58,408 bases of DNA, from positions 1 to 58,408 of the forward strand of contig WHTV01000017.1 of assembly GCA_009377535.1 (NCBI GenBank), written 5' to 3'. Below the pieces are notes generated by a model. It did not search any database. It worked only from the letters and a program-made list of their open reading frames with translations, and was not told the origin of the DNA. The position numbers and the translations under genes are program-made. This DNA is from Kiloniellaceae bacterium. GTDB taxonomy: Bacteria > Pseudomonadota > Alphaproteobacteria > Kiloniellales > Kiloniellaceae. Positions 18,548 through 26,417 of the stretch are shown piece by piece; position 1 is the first letter of the stretch, and each line of letters begins with the position of its first letter.

Positions 18548-20760
18548 ACTGCTTCTCCCACCACGGCGGCGGCATTGCGCTCGGTCAGGCTGCGACGCCC
18601 GATGCGGCGCTTGCCGACCACAAGCTGGACCACACCGATGGCGGCCATCATGACCAGAACCAGCACCGATGAATATGCAATGGCGAGGCCGTAGTCGCCG
18701 TTCTCGACGCGGCCGATGATGTAGGACGTCGCCATATCGTAGTTGGCGCTCACCAGAAAGATCACGGCGCTGATCGCCGTGATGGCACGCACAAAGCTGA
18801 ACACCAGGGCGGCGACGATGGCCGGGCGCAAGAGCGGCAGAATGACCCGGCGCACCGTTGCGAAGGTGTTGGCGCCGAGCGTAAGGGAGGCCTCGTCGAG
18901 GCTCTGGTCGAGCTGGCTCATGGCGGCGACGCCGGCACGCACGCCGACCGGCATGTTGCGGAACACGAAGCAAATGACGAGGATGATGCCGGTGCCGGTG
19001 AGCTCAATCGGCGGCACGTTGAAGGCCAGGATGTAGCTGATGCCAATGACCGTGCCGGGAATCGCGAAGCTCAGCATGGTGCCGAACTCGAAGCTGCTGC
19101 GCCCGGCGAAGCGCTGGCGCGCCAGCAGGTAGGCGGTCAGCAGGCCAAGCGCGGCGGTCAGCGGCGCGGCGATGGTGGCGATCGTCAGCGTGGTCCAGAA
19201 GGAGTTCCAGGCCGCACCACTCCACACCAGGCCGAAGTCGCCGCGCGTCACGGCGAAGGCGTCGATGTAGTGGCGCAGCGTGAAGCTGTGGTCGTGACCC
19301 CAGGTCTGGACGAAGCCGCCGAACATGATCATCACGTAGATGACCGCCGTAAGGCCGGCCCAAGGCAGCGCGAGGCCGTAGGCCCCAAACCTCACCAGCT
19401 TCGGCAGCGGCGCGAAGAGCCCGGAATCGCCCTTGCCGGTCACTGTGGTGTAGGACTTCTTGCCGACCCAGCGGCGCTGGGCATAGAACGCGCCGAGGGT
19501 GAAGGCGAGCAGGATTAGCGCCAGCATCGCCGCGCGGCCCTGGTCATACTGCGAGCCGACGATGGCGAAGAAGATCTCGGTCGAGAGAACGCTGTAGCGC
19601 CCGCCGAGCACCAGCGGGTTGCCGAAGTCGGCGAGGCTCTCGATGAAGCCGAGCAGGAAGGCGTTGGCAATGCCCGGGCGCATGAGCGGCAGCGACACCG
19701 TGGTGAAGGCCTTCCAGGCATCGGCGCGCAGGGTGAGGGCCGCCTCTTCCATCGAGGGGCTAACGCCCTCGACGACGCCGATCATCACCAGGAACGAGAT
19801 CGGCGCGAAGGCCAGGGTCTGCGCGAACCATATGCCGGGCAGGCCGTAGATCCAGCGCGACGCGGGTATGTCGAAAGTCACCTCGAGGAACTGGGTCACT
19901 GCTCCGGCGCGGCCGAACAACAAAATCACGGCCAGGCCGATGACGAAGGGCGGCGTGATGATCGGAAGCACCGTCAGGACGCGCAACGACCGCTTCAGGC
20001 GGAAGTCGGTTCGCGTCGCGATGAGCGCGAAGGCGAGGCCGAGCACGGTGGTCGAGACGCCGGTGAGGATGGCCAGCAGCAACGAGTTCCACGCAACACC
20101 GCAGGAGTAGGCACCGACCAAGCAGTCGACGCCCCAGATCCTGTGGTCCATGAGGCGCAGGAGGAAGGCCGCCGGCGCAAAGGCGCCCTCCCCGTCGCGC
20201 ACCGCCGACGCCAGGATGGTGAGGACGGGGAAGAACACGAACACGCCGACCAGTGCGACGATGGCGCCGATCGAGCCGACGACGAAGACGTCGCCCTTCA
20301 CGGCGCCGCGCGCCGCCAAGCCCTGGGTGAAGTAGAACAGGAAGGCGGCGGAGACCAGCAGCGCGCCGTAGCCGAGGCCGAACTGGCGCGTTTCCAGCGG
20401 CCCGAAGAGCGCCTCGAGGAAGCCGAACTGCCAACCGCCGAGGCCGATGGCGAAGGCCTGGACCAGCAGGTAAGCGAGCCCGCCACCGCCGGCCAGCAGC
20501 AGCACCCGGGCGAACAGCGGATCGCTTTTGCGCCGCCGCAGCACGGCAAGCGGCGCCAGGAGGGCCAGTGCGAGGGGGGCAAGCCAGGGCTTGCCCCCCA
20601 GGAAGACCTGCACCACGGCAGGGGCCGAGTCGCTGTCGCGGGGGTAACCCTCGAACAGCCACTCGAAGTTCCAGAAGCCGTACTCGATGCCGTACCAGGG
20701 CAACACCGCGAAGCCGACCAGACCCACGGCCAGCCACAGGGCAACCGTTCTGTTCACCAT
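18544..20760 (-). CDS. Fused two-module ABC transporter permease (AfuB/FbpB-like)
   Basis: This 738-residue membrane protein contains two permease modules in one chain. Each carries an EAA coupling loop: M-E-E-A-A-L-T-L-R-A-D-A-W in the first half (near residue 345) and L-D-E-A-S-L-T-L-G-A-N-T-F in the second (near 630). About twelve or more transmembrane segments are visible, plus an N-terminal extension of several helices before the first module. Such fused permeases serve iron(III) or hexose-phosphate importers. It is transcribed between the binding-protein gene and the ATPase gene. Confidence 0.9.
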   Translation of the reverse strand: MVNRTVALWLAVGLVGFAVLPWYGIEYGFWNFEWLFEGYPRDSDSAPAVVQVFLGGKPWLAPLALALLAPLAVLRRRKSDPLFARVLLLAGGGGLAYLLVQAFAIGLGGWQFGFLEALFGPLETRQFGLGYGALLVSAAFLFYFTQGLAARGAVKGDVFVVGSIGAIVALVGVFVFFPVLTILASAVRDGEGAFAPAAFLLRLMDHRIWGVDCLVGAYSCGVAWNSLLLAILTGVSTTVLGLAFALIATRTDFRLKRSLRVLTVLPIITPPFVIGLAVILLFGRAGAVTQFLEVTFDIPASRWIYGLPGIWFAQTLAFAPISFLVMIGVVEGVSPSMEEAALTLRADAWKAFTTVSLPLMRPGIANAFLLGFIESLADFGNPLVLGGRYSVLSTEIFFAIVGSQYDQGRAAMLALILLAFTLGAFYAQRRWVGKKSYTTVTGKGDSGLFAPLPKLVRFGAYGLALPWAGLTAVIYVMIMFGGFVQTWGHDHSFTLRHYIDAFAVTRGDFGLVWSGAAWNSFWTTLTIATIAAPLTAALGLLTAYLLARQRFAGRSSFEFGTMLSFAIPGTVIGISYILAFNVPPIELTGTGIILVICFVFRNMPVGVRAGVAAMSQLDQSLDEASLTLGANTFATVRRVILPLLRPAIVAALVFSFVRAITAISAVIFLVSANYDMATSYIIGRVENGDYGLAIAYSSVLVLVMMAAIGVVQLVVGKRRIGRRSLTERNAAAVVGEAV

Positions 20761-20803
20761 GCCGGCCTCGCAGACGTCCGGACTGCCACGCCGCGGAAGC
20801 GGA

Positions 20804-21838
20804 CTACTGCGGCAGCGAACCGACGTCGTCGTCCCACTTCTTCAGCAACCGCGTGCGCTCTTCGGAAGAGCCGTACTTCTTGAAGTCGTAATCGATCAGC
20901 TTCAACTCGTCGAGGTTCGGCGCGCCCGGCGGCGGCGACGCCTTGGCGTTCGACGGCACCTGGTAGGCCTGGGCCTGCTCGGCCAGCATCTGGACGTCGG
21001 CCCGGAGCGCGAAGTCATAGAACTTCTTCGCGTTCTCCAGGTTGCGTGCGCCTTTCACGATCGACATCGAACCGATCTCGTAGCCGGTGCCCTCGCAGGG
21101 GGCGACGATCTTCACCGGGAAGCCCTGAACAACCTGGGTCACCATGTCGTGCATGAAGGTGATGCCGATCGCGGTCTCGCCGCGCGCCGCCGCCTTGATC
21201 GGCGCCGAGCCGGATTTGGTGTACTGGTTGACGTTCTTGTGCAGCCCCCTCAGCCAGTCGAAGGCCCCCTCCTCGCCGAGCAGCTGGACGATGGTCGCCA
21301 GCGTCGTGTAGGAAGTGCCGGAGGAGTTCGGATTGGCAATCTGGACCTCACCCTTGTAGGCGGGATCCGTCAGGTCGGCCCAGCACTTGGGCTCCGGCAT
21401 GCCCTTCTGCTTCAGTACGTCCTCGTTGTAGCCGAAGCCGAGCGCGCCGGCGTAGATGCCAACCGTCTTGTAGCCGGAGGCCTCCGCCTGGCTCTGGGCC
21501 CAGGGCAGCAGGTCGTCCAGCATCGGCGACTTGTACTCCTGCGTCAGGCCTTCCTCGGCCGCCTGCAGGTGCGGGTCACCGGTGCCGCCCCACCATACGT
21601 CGCCGCGCGGATTGCTGGCCTCCGCCTTGATCTGCGCGAAGGTCTCGCCCGACGACTTGCGCGTCATGGCGACCTCGACCCCGGTCTCCTTGGTGAAGGC
21701 GTCCACCATGAGCTGGCACCACTCGATCTGCGGGCTGCAGTAGAGGGTCAGCCGCTCGGCCGCCTGGGCCGAGCCGATCCCGGCGCTGAGCGCGAAGGCG
21801 ACGCCGACGATGGCGGTCCTCTGCCATGCACGTACCAT
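20804..21838 (-). CDS. AfuA-like periplasmic substrate-binding protein
   Basis: This 344-residue protein has a signal peptide cleaved after A-Q-A near residue 27 and a class of binding fold shared by iron(III) and sugar-phosphate receptors: L-T-L-Y-C-S-P-Q start, K-S-S-G-E-T-F-A near 60, W-W-G-G-T-G-D near 82, S-S-G-T-S-Y-T-T near 193. The tyrosine pair typical of ferric-binding FbpA near the C-terminus is not evident, which favours an AfuA-like organic phosphate ligand. GGGAGG lies six bases upstream of the ATG. With an inositol monophosphatase-like gene and the iol genes beside it, an inositol phosphate is a reasonable ligand guess, not proven. Confidence 0.85.
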   Translation of the reverse strand: MVRAWQRTAIVGVAFALSAGIGSAQAAERLTLYCSPQIEWCQLMVDAFTKETGVEVAMTRKSSGETFAQIKAEASNPRGDVWWGGTGDPHLQAAEEGLTQEYKSPMLDDLLPWAQSQAEASGYKTVGIYAGALGFGYNEDVLKQKGMPEPKCWADLTDPAYKGEVQIANPNSSGTSYTTLATIVQLLGEEGAFDWLRGLHKNVNQYTKSGSAPIKAAARGETAIGITFMHDMVTQVVQGFPVKIVAPCEGTGYEIGSMSIVKGARNLENAKKFYDFALRADVQMLAEQAQAYQVPSNAKASPPPGAPNLDELKLIDYDFKKYGSSEERTRLLKKWDDDVGSLPQ

Positions 21839-21910
21839 TTCATTCCTCCCTTTGTTCGCTGCTTGCTTGGTGCCATCCGTTGGCGGCCGATCGCAGCTCT
21901 TTCAGTCTAT

Positions 21911-21958
21911 GAAATGAAAATATCATAGAATTCTGATAACAGAACAGATATTTCATTC
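21911..21958. promoter_or_regulatory. AT-rich divergent regulatory region with inverted repeats
   Basis: Between the binding-protein gene (minus) and the SDR gene (plus), GAAATGAAAATATC at 21911-21924 and GATATTTCATTC at 21947-21958 form an imperfect inverted repeat. Inside it TATCA at 21921 and TGATA at 21934 form a second, with AGAATTCT between. This is the only AT-rich part of a 194-bp gap and probably holds both promoters and a regulator site. It does not contain the GGAA-N6-TTCC pattern seen before iolC and iolR. Confidence 0.5.
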
Positions 21959-22032
21959 TAGGCTCCAGATGGAACGCCTGAGCCAGGGCGGGGGTCCGGC
22001 GACACAGGCGGGCGGAGGAGGCGCTGATTGAG

Positions 22033-22833
22033 ATGACAGAGAAGACATTGCCCGGCGGCCAAGTCTATCTGGTAACCGGGGGCACCCAAGGCGTCGGCGC
22101 CGCCGTTGCCCTGCGGCTGGCGCAGGCCGGCGCGGGCGGCGTGATGCTGGTCGGCCGCGACGCGGCGCGGGGGCGCGCCGTTGCCGCCGAGGTCGCCGGC
22201 CTCGGCTGTGCCGCCGCCTTCGTGGCGGCAGACCTGGAGGACGTCGACGCCTGCCGCCGGACCGTCGCCGCCTGCGGAGAGCAGTTCGGGCGTCTCGACG
22301 GCCTGGTGAATGCCGCCGGCATGACCGACCGCGGCGGCATCGACGACACCACGCCGGAGCTGTGGGACCGCCTCTTCGCCGTGAACGTGCGGGCGCCCTT
22401 CTTTCTCTGCCAGGAGGCGGTGAAGCTGATGCGCCGCAACCCGATCGACGGCGGGCGGGCGGCCGGCAGCATCGTGAACATCATCACCATGTCGAGCCAC
22501 GGCGGCCAGCCGAAGCTGACCGCCTACTCGGCCTCCAAAGGCGCGCTGGCAACGCTCACGCGCAATCTCGGGCATGCGCTCAGGGCCGAGCGCATCCGGG
22601 TCAACGGCCTCAACATCGGCTGGACCGAGACGCCAAACGAGCACAGGGTGCAGCTCGCCGAGGGCCATCCGGCGGACTGGCTCGCGCAGGCCGAGGCGCG
22701 GCAGCCCTTCGGCCGCCTGATCAAGCCATCGGACGTCGCCGAGGCTGCCCTGTTCCTCATCGGGCCGGCCTCGGGGATCATGACCGGCTCGGTGATCGAC
22801 TACGACCAGATGGTGATGGGCGCCTACGACTGA
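22033..22833 (+). CDS. Short-chain dehydrogenase/reductase
   Basis: This 266-residue SDR has the cofactor loop T-G-G-T-Q-G-V-G (residues about 15-22), N-A-A-G near 95, the catalytic Ser in T-M-S-S-H and the Y-S-A-S-K pair near 165. Acidic/basic residues after the second strand (V-G-R-D-A-A-R-G-R) suggest NADP(H) may be accepted. It precedes iolG by 33 bp on the same strand, so it probably oxidises an inositol isomer or derivative in the same route. Confidence 0.87.
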   Translation: MTEKTLPGGQVYLVTGGTQGVGAAVALRLAQAGAGGVMLVGRDAARGRAVAAEVAGLGCAAAFVAADLEDVDACRRTVAACGEQFGRLDGLVNAAGMTDRGGIDDTTPELWDRLFAVNVRAPFFLCQEAVKLMRRNPIDGGRAAGSIVNIITMSSHGGQPKLTAYSASKGALATLTRNLGHALRAERIRVNGLNIGWTETPNEHRVQLAEGHPADWLAQAEARQPFGRLIKPSDVAEAALFLIGPASGIMTGSVIDYDQMVMGAYD

Positions 22834-22866
22834 GCGGGCCGCCAGGTGAACAAGGAACAGCAAGAA

Positions 22867-23886
22867 ATGATCGCGCTAGCGCAATTCGGGGCCGGACGCA
22901 TCGGGCAGATCCATGCCCGCAACGTCGCATCCACTGAGGGGGCCCGCCTGAAGTATGTGATCGACGTGAATGAGGCGGCGGCGCAGAGTCTCGCGGCCGC
23001 CGTCGGCGCCAGGATGTCTGACTGTGACGCGGCGCTCGCCGATCCGGAGGTGGCGGCCGTCATCATCGGCTCCTCGACTGACACCCATGCCGAGCTTATC
23101 GAGGCGTCCGCGCGCGCCGGCAAGGCGATCTTCTGCGAGAAGCCGATCGACCTCGACCTCCAGCGTACCCGAGCCTGCCTCGAGGTGGTGCGCGAGACGG
23201 GGGTGCCCCTCTTCATCGGCTTCAACCGCCGCTTCGACCCCTCTTTCGCCGGCTTGAAGGCTGCGCTGGCCGAGGGCCGCATCGGCAGGCTGGAGAACCT
23301 CACCATCACCAGCCGCGACCCGGCGCCGCCGCCGGCCGACTACGTCGCGCGCTCGGGCGGCCTGTTCCGCGACATGATGATTCACGACTTCGACATGGCG
23401 CGCTGGCTGCTCGGCGCTGAGCCGGTCAGGCTCTATGCCCGCGGCAGCGTGCTGGTCGACCCCGCCATAGGCAAGGCCGGCGACATCGACAGCGCGGTGG
23501 TGGTGCTGGAAACCGCGGCAGGCGTGCTGTGCCAGATCATCAACTCGCGCCGCGCCGCCTACGGCTACGACCAGCGCATCGAGGCTTTCGGCGAGCATGG
23601 CCTGCTGCTGGCCGGCAACCGCGACGCCCGATCGCTAGAGACCTGGAGCGACGCGGGCATCGCCGGCGAAAAGCCGCTCCACTTCTTTCTCGAACGCTAT
23701 GCCGAGGCCTACCGTGCGGAGATGGCCCATTTCCTCGCCTGCCTGGCCGGCAAGGAGGAGCCCAAGGTGGCGGCAGCCGACGGGCTCAGGGCATTGGAGC
23801 TGGCCGAGGCGGCGAACCTCTCCCTCAAGACGGGGCAGGCGGTGAACTTTAAGGCCGAAAGGGATTTGGCACCGTCCGCGCCATGA
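22867..23886 (+). CDS. iolG: Inositol 2-dehydrogenase
   Basis: This 339-residue Gfo/Idh/MocA-family enzyme oxidises myo-inositol to scyllo-inosose with NAD+. It begins A-Q-F-G-A-G-R-I-G-Q-I-H-A, the Rossmann loop typical of IolG, and has the E-K-P-I-D conserved lysine motif near residue 98 and M-M-I-H-D-F-D-M near 175 for substrate binding. ATG 22867 is preferred over GTG 22846 because AAGGA lies just upstream and IolG proteins start at this point. Its last 38 bp overlap the end of the convergent monophosphatase gene. Confidence 0.92.
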   Translation: MIALAQFGAGRIGQIHARNVASTEGARLKYVIDVNEAAAQSLAAAVGARMSDCDAALADPEVAAVIIGSSTDTHAELIEASARAGKAIFCEKPIDLDLQRTRACLEVVRETGVPLFIGFNRRFDPSFAGLKAALAEGRIGRLENLTITSRDPAPPPADYVARSGGLFRDMMIHDFDMARWLLGAEPVRLYARGSVLVDPAIGKAGDIDSAVVVLETAAGVLCQIINSRRAAYGYDQRIEAFGEHGLLLAGNRDARSLETWSDAGIAGEKPLHFFLERYAEAYRAEMAHFLACLAGKEEPKVAAADGLRALELAEAANLSLKTGQAVNFKAERDLAPSAP

Positions 23887-24667
23887 GGTCCTGCACCGCC
23901 TGAGCCACCGCCGGCGCCGCGGCGGCGCAAACGTTGCCGCGGGTGAGCCCGTCGTCGGCGAGGAAATCGCAGGTCCAGCCGCCGGCCTCGCGCACCAGCA
24001 GCAGGCCCGCCAGGCAATCCCAGGAATTGATGTGCGGCTCGTAGTAGCCGACCAGGCGGCCGACCGCGACGTAGGCCAGCATGAGCGCACCGGAGCCATT
24101 GCGCATGAACATGCCGCCCTCGCGCAGCAGCGCGTCGATGAAGGGCACCAGGTCTTGCGGGCGCGAGCGGTGTGAGAAGCCGGTGCCGAACAGACCGTCC
24201 TTCACGCTCCGAGCCGGCGGCGTCGGCTGGCGTTTGTCGTTGAGGAACGTGCCGCCGCCGCGCCTGGCGGCATAGAGCTCGTCGACGTTGGGGTCGTAGA
24301 TGACGCCGATCTCAATCTCGCCGTCCCTCACCAGGGCAATCGAGACGCACCAGGTCGGCATGCCGCCGAGAAAGCAGGAGGTACCGTCGATCGGATCGAC
24401 CACCCAGACCGCTTGGCCCGGTCCTCCGCCTTCGCTCGCGCCGGTCTCCTCGCCGAGGAAGCCGTCTTCCGGAAAGCGCTCCTCGAGCTGGCCGCGGATC
24501 AGCTCCTCGACCTTCTTGTCGGCGATGGAGACGACGTCCTGCAATCCTTTGCTCTCGATCGCCAGCTCGGCGCGGCGCTTGTAGTAGTCGTAGGCGAGGC
24601 GCCCGGCCTCGCGCGCCAGGCCCTGGACGAAGGCGTAGCGATCCTGCAGTCCCCGTTGGTCAAGCAT
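23849..24667 (-). CDS. Inositol monophosphatase family protein
   Basis: This 272-residue enzyme has the family's metal-binding motifs: G-E-E-T at residues 72-75, D-P-I-D-G-T at 91-96 and W-D-C-L-A-G at 216-221 (usually W-D-x-A-A-G). It should hydrolyse a phosphate monoester such as inositol phosphate with Mg2+. It is the last gene of the minus-strand iol operon, six bases after iolB. Its presence beside an AfuABC-like importer suggests that an imported phosphorylated polyol is dephosphorylated before IolG acts. Confidence 0.88.
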   Translation of the reverse strand: MLDQRGLQDRYAFVQGLAREAGRLAYDYYKRRAELAIESKGLQDVVSIADKKVEELIRGQLEERFPEDGFLGEETGASEGGGPGQAVWVVDPIDGTSCFLGGMPTWCVSIALVRDGEIEIGVIYDPNVDELYAARRGGGTFLNDKRQPTPPARSVKDGLFGTGFSHRSRPQDLVPFIDALLREGGMFMRNGSGALMLAYVAVGRLVGYYEPHINSWDCLAGLLLVREAGGWTCDFLADDGLTRGNVCAAAAPAVAQAVQDLMARTVPNPFRP

Positions 24668-24673
24668 CGAAAA

Positions 24674-25492
24674 TCAACGTCTCCCGGAGGGGTTCACGAT
24701 CCAGTCGTGCGCCGGATCGTTCTTGAAGCACCACTGCCGCTTCGGACCCGCCATGACGTTCAGGTAGTAGAGGTCATAGCCGTGGGGGGCGCCGACAGGA
24801 TGATAGCCGCGCGGCACCATGACGCAATCGCCGTTCTCTACCGCCATGGTCTGGTCGATGCTGCGGTCGTCAGTGTAGACGCGCTGGAAGGCGAAGCCCT
24901 GGCGCGGGTTGAGGCGGTGGTAGTAGGTCTCCTCGAGGAAGGACTCCTCGGGGAGCGCATCGCGGTCGTGCTTGTGCGGCGGATAGGAGGACCAGTTGCC
25001 GCCGGGGGTGATGACCTCGACCACCAGCAGGCTGTCGGCCGGCTCCGACTCCGGCAGGATGTTGTATACGAGGCGCCGGTTGCTGCCCTGCCCGCGCTCC
25101 TCGAAGCCGATCTTGTCCTCGCCGATGAGACGCGGCGGCAGTTTGCCTTTGCGGCCCGGCGCGGTGCAGAGCGCGAGTTCGACCGCCGCCTCGCCCGCCG
25201 CCAGAGTGAAGGGCGTGTCGGCGGGCAGGTAGACTGCCTGCGGCTTGCCCTCGAAGGGCGAGGCACGACCGCCGACCCCGGCAAAGTGCTGTTCCCCGGC
25301 CGTGACGTCGACGCGTCCGGCCAGCGGCACGATGCAGGCCTCGCGCTCTGGCAGGCGGCGCTCGAGGCGCTCGCCGGGCTCCAGCGTGAAAACCGCAAAG
25401 CCGACGTGGCGCCAGCCGGCGCTCTCCGGCGTGACGGAGAGCACGCAGCCTTCCTTGTCGCGGGCATGCGGCTTCACTAGCAGGTCGGTCAT
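24674..25492 (-). CDS. iolB: 5-deoxy-glucuronate isomerase
   Basis: This 272-residue cupin-like isomerase converts 5-deoxy-D-glucuronate to 2-deoxy-5-keto-gluconate. Conserved IolB stretches include N-W-S-S-Y-P-P-H-K-H-D near residue 162 (metal histidines), E-E-T-Y-Y-H near 183 and P-R-G-Y-H-P near 224. ATG 25492 is preferred to the GTG 15 bases upstream because GAGGAG is correctly spaced for it. The gene follows iolE by 11 bp. Confidence 0.93.
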   Translation of the reverse strand: MTDLLVKPHARDKEGCVLSVTPESAGWRHVGFAVFTLEPGERLERRLPEREACIVPLAGRVDVTAGEQHFAGVGGRASPFEGKPQAVYLPADTPFTLAAGEAAVELALCTAPGRKGKLPPRLIGEDKIGFEERGQGSNRRLVYNILPESEPADSLLVVEVITPGGNWSSYPPHKHDRDALPEESFLEETYYHRLNPRQGFAFQRVYTDDRSIDQTMAVENGDCVMVPRGYHPVGAPHGYDLYYLNVMAGPKRQWCFKNDPAHDWIVNPSGRR

Positions 25493-25503
25493 GGTGTCGC
25501 TCC

Positions 25504-26388
25504 TCACAGCAGCCCTGCGGCCCGCGCATAGCCGCTGAGATTGTCGTAGCCGATCCGCGCATAGCGGGCAGGCGGGGCCTTCTCGGGGTCCTGCTCGGCC
25601 TCGACCACCAGCCAGCCGGCGTAGTCCGGCAGCTCGGCCAGCACCGCCGGAAAGTCGATGCCGCCGTCACCCGGCACCGTGAAGACACCAGCCACCACGG
25701 CGTCGAGGAAGCTCCAATCCTCTTGGCGGGCGCGCTGCATCATCGGCAGGCGCACGTCCTTGCAGTGGACGTGGCCGATGCGCTGGCGGTGGCGGCGCGC
25801 GAGGGTGGCCGGATCGGCGCCGGCGAAGGCGGCATGGCCGGTGTCGAGCAGCAGCTTGACCGCCGGACCGGTTGCCGCCATCAGCGCATGGATGTCCTCC
25901 GCGCTCTCCACCACGGTGCCCATATGGTGGTGGTAGACGAGGTCGAGGCCGCGCGCGGCAACCGCCTCGGCGACCGCAGTCATGCGGCGGCCGAGGCGCG
26001 GCCAGTCGTCGGCGGAAAGACCCGGCCGCGAGGAAATCGGCCGCTTGCGGTCACCGTGGACCGCGCCGGTGGTCTCGGCGAAGATCAGCACCCTGGCGCC
26101 GAGAGCCTCGAGCAGGGCGAGGTGCGGCTCGAGCGCCGCCAGTTCCGCCTCGGTGTCGCGCGTCATCAGGGCCGAGGAGTACCAGCCGGAAACGAGCTCG
26201 AGGCCGTGGCCGGCCAGCGCCTGACGCAGGGCATCCGCCTCGCGCGGAAACTTGTGCCCGAGCTCCATGCCGACGAAGCCCGCCGCGCGGGCCTCCGCGA
26301 GGCAGGTTTCCAGCGGGATATGCGCCCCCAGCTCGCGCAGGTCGTCGTTGGACCAGCCGATGGGATTGGCTCCGATTCTAACCGCCAT
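25504..26388 (-). CDS. iolE: Inosose dehydratase
   Basis: This 294-residue TIM-barrel enzyme removes water from scyllo-inosose to give the diketone used by IolD. It begins V-R-I-G-A-N-P-I-G-W-S-N-D-D, the usual IolE start, and shows M-E-L-G-H-K-F-P near residue 41, Y-H-H-H-M-G-T near 150, D-T-G-H near 182 and H-V-H-C-K-D near 206, with metal ligands among these. It lies between iolD and iolB in one operon. Confidence 0.94.
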   Translation of the reverse strand: MAVRIGANPIGWSNDDLRELGAHIPLETCLAEARAAGFVGMELGHKFPREADALRQALAGHGLELVSGWYSSALMTRDTEAELAALEPHLALLEALGARVLIFAETTGAVHGDRKRPISSRPGLSADDWPRLGRRMTAVAEAVAARGLDLVYHHHMGTVVESAEDIHALMAATGPAVKLLLDTGHAAFAGADPATLARRHRQRIGHVHCKDVRLPMMQRARQEDWSFLDAVVAGVFTVPGDGGIDFPAVLAELPDYAGWLVVEAEQDPEKAPPARYARIGYDNLSGYARAAGLL

Positions 26389-26417
26389 GCTTCTTCTTGT
26401 CCCTCCTGGCCCGCCGT

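Noticed and set aside
20804..21838. Reading the binding protein as a true ferric iron receptor
   Set aside because: The paired C-terminal tyrosines of FbpA are not evident and the gene context is inositol catabolism; iron remains possible but less likely.
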